64,000 nt of DNA, from NCBI RefSeq assembly GCF_020866845.1, contig NZ_CP086594.1, forward strand, positions 620,001 through 684,000. The letters run 5' to 3'. Position numbers and translations under genes: made by a program. The notes beneath the pieces were generated by a model, which worked only from the letters and a program-made list of their open reading frames with translations, did no database searches and was not told the DNA's origin. Within the stretch, counting starts at the first letter, position 1, and every line of letters starts with the position of its first letter. This stretch comes from Sphingomonas radiodurans. Its GTDB lineage: Bacteria > Pseudomonadota > Alphaproteobacteria > Sphingomonadales > Sphingomonadaceae. Below, piece by piece: positions 60,273-64,000 of this stretch.

Positions 60273-61127
60273 ATGAAGCGTTTCGAGGGCACGCAAAGCT
60301 ATGTCGCGACCGACGACCTGAAAGTGGCGGTAAACGCCGCCGTGTCGCTCCGCCGCCCGCTGCTGGTGAAGGGCGAGCCCGGCACCGGTAAGACCGTCCT
60401 GGCCTATGAAATCGCCAAGGCGACCGGCGCGCCGCTGATCGAGTGGAACGTCAAGTCCACCACCAAGGCGCAGCAGGGCTTGTACGAATATGACGCGGTC
60501 GCCCGGCTGCGCGACGGCCAGCTCGGCGACGAGCGCGTTCACGACATCGGCAACTACATCCGCAAGGGCAAGCTGTGGGAAGCGTTCACCGCCCCCGAAT
60601 TGCCCGTGCTGCTGATCGACGAGATCGACAAGGCCGACATCGAATTCCCGAACGATCTCCTGCAGGAGCTCGATCGCATGGAATTCCATGTCTACGAGAC
60701 GAAACAGACGATCCGCGCTGCCGATCGCCCGATCGTCGTGATCACGTCGAACAACGAGAAGGAACTGCCCGACGCATTCCTGCGCCGTTGCTTCTTCCAC
60801 TATATCAAGTTCCCCGATCGCGACACGATGCAGGCGATCATCGACGTCCACTTCCCCGGCATCCAGAAGATGCTGGTGAACAAGGCGATGGATATCTTCT
60901 ACGACGTGCGCGACGTGCCCGGCCTGAAGAAGAAGCCGTCGACCAGCGAATTGCTCGATTGGCTCAAGCTGCTGCTGCACGAGGACATGCCGCTCGAGGT
61001 GCTGCAGAATCGCGATCCGACCAAGGCGATCCCCCCGCTCCACGGCGCGCTGCTGAAGAACGAACAGGACGTGATGCTGTTCGAGCGCCTCGCGTTTATG
61101 GCGAAGCGCCAGGCGAACAAGGGTTGA
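60273..61127 (+). CDS. MoxR-type AAA ATPase
   Basis: 284 residues. Walker A GEPGTGKT lies at 34-41, Walker B VLLIDEIDKADIEF at 112 and onward, and sensor 1 and the arginine finger in VVITSNNEKELPDAFLRRCFFHY, which matches MoxR/APE0892-like AAA proteins that act as chaperones for cofactor or metal insertion. Such genes are normally followed by a vWA-domain partner; here a repeat and an aspartyl protease follow instead. The ATG at 60273 is favoured by the family N-terminus (MKRFEGT). Confidence 0.88.
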   Translation: MKRFEGTQSYVATDDLKVAVNAAVSLRRPLLVKGEPGTGKTVLAYEIAKATGAPLIEWNVKSTTKAQQGLYEYDAVARLRDGQLGDERVHDIGNYIRKGKLWEAFTAPELPVLLIDEIDKADIEFPNDLLQELDRMEFHVYETKQTIRAADRPIVVITSNNEKELPDAFLRRCFFHYIKFPDRDTMQAIIDVHFPGIQKMLVNKAMDIFYDVRDVPGLKKKPSTSELLDWLKLLLHEDMPLEVLQNRDPTKAIPPLHGALLKNEQDVMLFERLAFMAKRQANKG

Positions 61128-61135
61128 GGTCTCCC

Positions 61136-61162
61136 CGTCATTCCCGCGAAAGCGGAATGACG
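61136..61162. repeat. Short palindromic repeat after the MoxR gene
   Basis: CGTCATTCCCGC and GCGGAATGACG are separated by GAAA, a hairpin of a type common in sphingomonad intergenic DNA. One arm lacks a single base. It begins nine bases after the MoxR stop. Confidence 0.7.
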
Positions 61163-61240
61163 GCGCCCCCCCGTACCATTCTGAACCCGACCGCCCCGTA
61201 ACCCCGTAGCCGCCCCGCGCCCCGCGGGCTAAGCAGGCGC

Positions 61241-62410
61241 GTGTTGCTTTTCTCGCTCCTCGCCGCTGCCGCGCTCGCGCTGCCAGCGGCCCAGCCCACC
61301 GGCACGGCGACGCTCGCGCCCGACGCCGAAACGCGCTGGGTGCCGTTCGAGCTGACGCCGGGCAATCAGATGCGCTTCACCATGGCGGTCGACGGGCGGC
61401 CGACGGTGGCGATCCTCGATACCGGCGTCAGCTATTCGGTGCTGTCGCGCCGCTTCGCCGACCAGGCAGCGCTGAAGGTGAAGCCCGGCGGCAGCGCCAC
61501 CGCGATCGGCGGCCTGGTCGATATCGGCTGGACCGACACCACTTCCGTGACGCTCGGCGGCGCAACACGGCGCGGCGGAGGGCTGACCGTGGCGACGCTG
61601 CCCGCTATCGCGACCGGCAGCGCACAGGCGGTCGATCTGCTCGTCGGACGCGACCTGACCGGCAATTATGCGCTCGACATCGATTATGCCGGACGCCGCT
61701 TCCGCCTGCTGCCGAGCGGGCGGATGCCATATCGAGGCTTCACTGCGCCGCTGGCGATCTCGCGCGATCGGCTGGTCTATGTCAGCGAACTCACGCTGGG
61801 CGCGGCGCGGCTGCGGCCGATGGTCGTCGACACCGGCGACGGATCGTCGGTGACGGTCAGCGCCGCCGGCTGGTCAACGGCGCGGCTGACGGGCATCCGC
61901 ACCACTACGGCGGTCTCCTTCGGCCTCGCCGGCGCGGTGACCAGCACGATCGGCGTGGTCCCGTCGCTCGCGCTGGGCGAACTCGTTGCGCGAAATGTCG
62001 AGATTCGTATCGAGCCGGCCAACGGGTTCTCCGAATCGATCGAGGCGGCTGGCCGGATCGGTTCGGGCTTCCTGCAGAACTACCGCGTGCTGCTCGATCC
62101 CACCGCCGGGCGGATGATCCTCAGCCCCGGCCCGACTGCGGACCAGCGGCCACTACGCTCCACCAGCGGGTTGCTCGTCGGCGTCGACCGCGACCGGCTG
62201 CGCATCCTCCACGTCATGCGCAGCGGCCCAGCGGCCGTGGCGGGCTGGAAGGAAGGCGAGACGATCTGCACCATCGACGGCCAGCCGATCCCGCGCGATT
62301 ATGGCACCAGCGCGCTCGCCACCTGGTCGGCCGGCGCGCCTGGCCGCACAGTCGCGCTCGGCCTGTGTGACGGCACCAAGCGGACCCTGACGCTGCGCGA
62401 CTTCTACTAA
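61241..62410 (+). CDS. Aspartyl protease-like protein with two DTG motifs and a C-terminal PDZ
   Basis: 389 residues starting at a GTG. A signal peptide (MLLFSLLAAAALALPAAQ) suggests export. Two retropepsin-like lobes are visible, with DTG at residues 60-62 (VAILDTGVSYSVL) and again at 197-199 (MVVDTGDGSSV), followed by a PDZ-like domain (LRILHVMRSGPAAVAGWKEGETICTIDGQPI) at about 310-350. The tandem DTG lobes resemble a pepsin-like bilobed enzyme in one chain. Periplasmic protease activity is inferred. The protein ends just before a long inverted repeat. Confidence 0.75.
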   Translation: MLLFSLLAAAALALPAAQPTGTATLAPDAETRWVPFELTPGNQMRFTMAVDGRPTVAILDTGVSYSVLSRRFADQAALKVKPGGSATAIGGLVDIGWTDTTSVTLGGATRRGGGLTVATLPAIATGSAQAVDLLVGRDLTGNYALDIDYAGRRFRLLPSGRMPYRGFTAPLAISRDRLVYVSELTLGAARLRPMVVDTGDGSSVTVSAAGWSTARLTGIRTTTAVSFGLAGAVTSTIGVVPSLALGELVARNVEIRIEPANGFSESIEAAGRIGSGFLQNYRVLLDPTAGRMILSPGPTADQRPLRSTSGLLVGVDRDRLRILHVMRSGPAAVAGWKEGETICTIDGQPIPRDYGTSALATWSAGAPGRTVALGLCDGTKRTLTLRDFY

Positions 62411-62430
62411 AAAGGGGAATTTGCCACCTA

Positions 62431-62533
62431 GTTCCCCGGCGAAGGCCGGGGCCCAGCCGCAAACCGACTAGTGGAGAGTGGCGCCAGCGCCACAATCCCC
62501 GCCCCGACTAGGCCCCGGCCTTCGCCGGGGAAC
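62431..62533. repeat. 103-bp inverted repeat with perfect 23-bp arms, between convergent genes
   Basis: Arms 62431-62453 and 62511-62533 are exact complements, GTTCCCCGGCGAAGGCCGGGGCC and its reverse written in parts. The 57-base centre holds an inner hairpin, GTGGCGC-CA-GCGCCAC, and two direct copies of CGACTAG (at about 62465 and 62504). It sits exactly between the convergent protease gene and pxpA and may end transcription from both sides, though it has no T-tract. Confidence 0.8.
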
Positions 62534-62550
62534 GAACCTCCGGCCCTAAA

Positions 62551-63315
62551 TTAGCTCGCAATAAATGGCGCGATCGTCAGGCCGCGCTTGGAAAGCACCT
62601 CACGCACCCGCCCCGCCATCGCCATGGCCGCGGGGTTGTCACCATGGACACAAATCGAATCGACCGCAAGCCGAACGCTGCCGCCCTCCACCGTCGGCAT
62701 CTCGCCGCTGTCGAGGAAGCTGACCAGCCGCCCCGCCGCGACGTCGGCATCGTGAATCAGCGCGCCGGGAGCACTCCGCGGCACCAGATCGCCCGCCGCA
62801 GTGTAACCGCGATCCGCGAACACCTCGCTGAACACCCACAGCCCCGCCGTGCTCGCCGCCGCCTGCAGCTCAGTCCCCGAAATCGCCAGCACTGCAAGCG
62901 CTGGATCGACCGCACGCACCGCCCGCGCGATGGCATCGGCCACCTCGCGCTCGGCCGCCGCGACATTGGCAAGCGCCCCATGCGGCTTCACGTAGCGCAC
63001 CGGATGCCCGGCGAGCGCCCCGACGGCGATCAGCGCACCCACCTGCGCCGCGACGAACCGCTCGATCTCTGCCGGTGTCGCCGGCAACCGCCGCCGCCCG
63101 AAGCCAAGCAGATCGGGATAACTCGGATGCGCCCCCACCACCACGCCGCGCTCGCGCGCTAGCACCATCGTGCGGAACATCGTCTCCGGATCGCTGGCAT
63201 GCCCGCCACATGCGACGTTAGCGCTTGTGACGAGCCCCAGCATCGCGGCATCGTCACCCATCGACCAGGGGCCGTAGCCCTCCCCCAGATCGGCATTGAG
63301 ATCGATCGAGATCAT
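62551..63315 (-). CDS. pxpA: 5-oxoprolinase subunit A (LamB/YcsF family)
   Basis: 254 residues, full length. SIDLNADLGEGYGPWSMGDDAAMLGLVTSANVACGGHASDP and GVVVGAHPSYPDLLGFGRR are PxpA signatures, followed by VKPHGALANVAAAE and SICVHGDNP. With PxpB and PxpC it opens 5-oxoproline to glutamate using ATP. The partner genes pxpB and pxpC are not in the window. It follows the partial SDR gene on the minus strand. Confidence 0.9.
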   Translation of the reverse strand: MISIDLNADLGEGYGPWSMGDDAAMLGLVTSANVACGGHASDPETMFRTMVLARERGVVVGAHPSYPDLLGFGRRRLPATPAEIERFVAAQVGALIAVGALAGHPVRYVKPHGALANVAAAEREVADAIARAVRAVDPALAVLAISGTELQAAASTAGLWVFSEVFADRGYTAAGDLVPRSAPGALIHDADVAAGRLVSFLDSGEMPTVEGGSVRLAVDSICVHGDNPAAMAMAGRVREVLSKRGLTIAPFIAS

Positions 63316-63326
63316 GGGAAGCCACC

Positions 63327-64000
63327 CTACAACGACTGCCCGTCATCGATATCGATCACCGATCCCGTCACCATCGCGCTCGCGTCCGATGCGAAATACA
63401 AAAGCTGCGGATCAAGCACGTCGATCGGCATAAAGCGCCGCCGGTGCCACCCGGCGACCTGCTTCGCGCCGCCCTCGGTATCGAACCAGTCGCCAGCGAT
63501 CTCGGTCTGGATATAGCCCGGCTGGATCACATTGACGTTGATCCCCTGCCGCACCCACTCGCGCGCCAGATTGCGCCCGAGATGCGCCACCGCCGCCTTA
63601 GACGCAGCATATGCGCTGTCGCCATGACCCGTCACATGCGCGGTAATCGAACCGATCAGCACGATCCGGCCCCGCCCGCTCTCCCGCGATCCAGCCGCCA
63701 TCAGCCGCTTGGCGCCCTCGCGCGCGGTGAGCAGAACGCCGGTGAAATTGGTGTCGATGGTCTGCCGCAGCGCGGCAGGCGCGACGTCGACCGAGCGCCC
63801 GCCATTCGCGACACCGGCGTTAGCGATCACCGTATCGACGATGCCGAACTGCGCCTCGGCAGCATCGAAGGCCGCAGCAATCGAATGCTCATCGGTAACA
63901 TCGATCGCGACCGGCAGCGCCGCATCGCCCAGCCGCGCCGCCAGCGCCTCGACCCGATCGATCCGCCGCGCACAGATCACCACACGTGCGCCGGCGGCAA
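63327..64000 (-). CDS. SDR family oxidoreductase, C-terminal part
   Basis: The gene continues beyond the right edge; about 224 codons are present. The classic short-chain dehydrogenase motifs are visible: NAGVANGGRS (NAG), the catalytic Ser in LIGSITAHVTG, and YxxxK in SAYAASKAAVAHLGRN. The Rossmann GxxxGIG motif lies off the end. The protein ends with MVTGSVIDIDDGQSL, the usual SDR C-terminus. The upstream frame (AAGARVVICARR) shows that translation starts outside the window. The substrate is unknown. Confidence 0.85.
   Translation of the reverse strand, partial: AAGARVVICARRIDRVEALAARLGDAALPVAIDVTDEHSIAAAFDAAEAQFGIVDTVIANAGVANGGRSVDVAPAALRQTIDTNFTGVLLTAREGAKRLMAAGSRESGRGRIVLIGSITAHVTGHGDSAYAASKAAVAHLGRNLAREWVRQGINVNVIQPGYIQTEIAGDWFDTEGGAKQVAGWHRRRFMPIDVLDPQLLYFASDASAMVTGSVIDIDDGQSL

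Overview
The window is a GC-rich piece of an alphaproteobacterial chromosome, most likely Sphingomonas or a close relative. The evidence is the order str, S10, spc, alpha of the ribosomal protein operons, a ribosomal protein S5 with a long RGG-rich N-terminus, a GumB/GumC-type exopolysaccharide locus, TonB receptors, DUF4170 and DUF3140 proteins, and several copies of short palindromic intergenic repeats. No tRNA, rRNA, CRISPR array, integrase or intact transposase was seen.

Positions 1-11.8 kb hold an exopolysaccharide region: a partial PslG-like glycosidase, a GT4 glycosyltransferase, a Wzc/GumC-type chain-length kinase, a truncated beta-barrel outer-membrane protein, a GumB/Wza-like export lipoprotein, a PilZ protein, an ExoY-type sugar transferase, a small RTX-like acidic protein, two divergent polysaccharide pyruvyl transferases and a second GT4 gene broken by a frameshift. 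From 12 to 17.5 kb come a TonB receptor with a His/Glu-rich loop, a ChrA chromate transporter and an AlgE-like porin gene carrying two in-frame TGA codons.

From 17.5 to 39.7 kb, mostly on the minus strand, lie guaA and the ribosomal cluster. In transcription order it reads rpsL-rpsG-fusA-tuf, rpsJ-rplC-rplD-rplW-rplB-rpsS-rplV-rpsC-rplP-rpmC-rpsQ, rplN-rplX-rplE-rpsN-rpsH-rplF-rplR-rpsE-rpmD-rplO-secY-adk, rpsM-rpsK-rpoA-rplQ. A near-consensus promoter precedes rpsL. Several spacers inside the cluster contain perfect hairpins; three (after tuf, rpsQ and rpmD) are followed by T-tracts and look like intrinsic terminators or attenuators. A classical terminator closes the cluster after rplQ.

From 39.7 to 49 kb are a GT87-like membrane protein, an alpha/beta hydrolase, a DUF3140 protein, an amidohydrolase and MAPEG pair, an FtsB-like protein beside enolase, a four-gene run of small envelope or stress proteins, a DUF4170 protein, and an APH(3')-like kinase gene broken by a frameshift. 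From 49 to 60 kb are greA, carB, carA, yqeY, dnaG and rpoD. carA contains a 72-bp palindromic element that is inserted in frame. A 5' fragment of an RTX-type calcium-binding protein gene sits between carB and carA. The right end has a MoxR ATPase, a two-lobed aspartyl protease with PDZ, pxpA and a partial SDR gene.

Four genes are clearly broken (truncated outer-membrane protein, GT4, AlgE-like porin, APH). Two of the lesions are single-base losses that could be sequencing errors and should be checked on reads. The most unusual single feature is the palindromic element inside carA.
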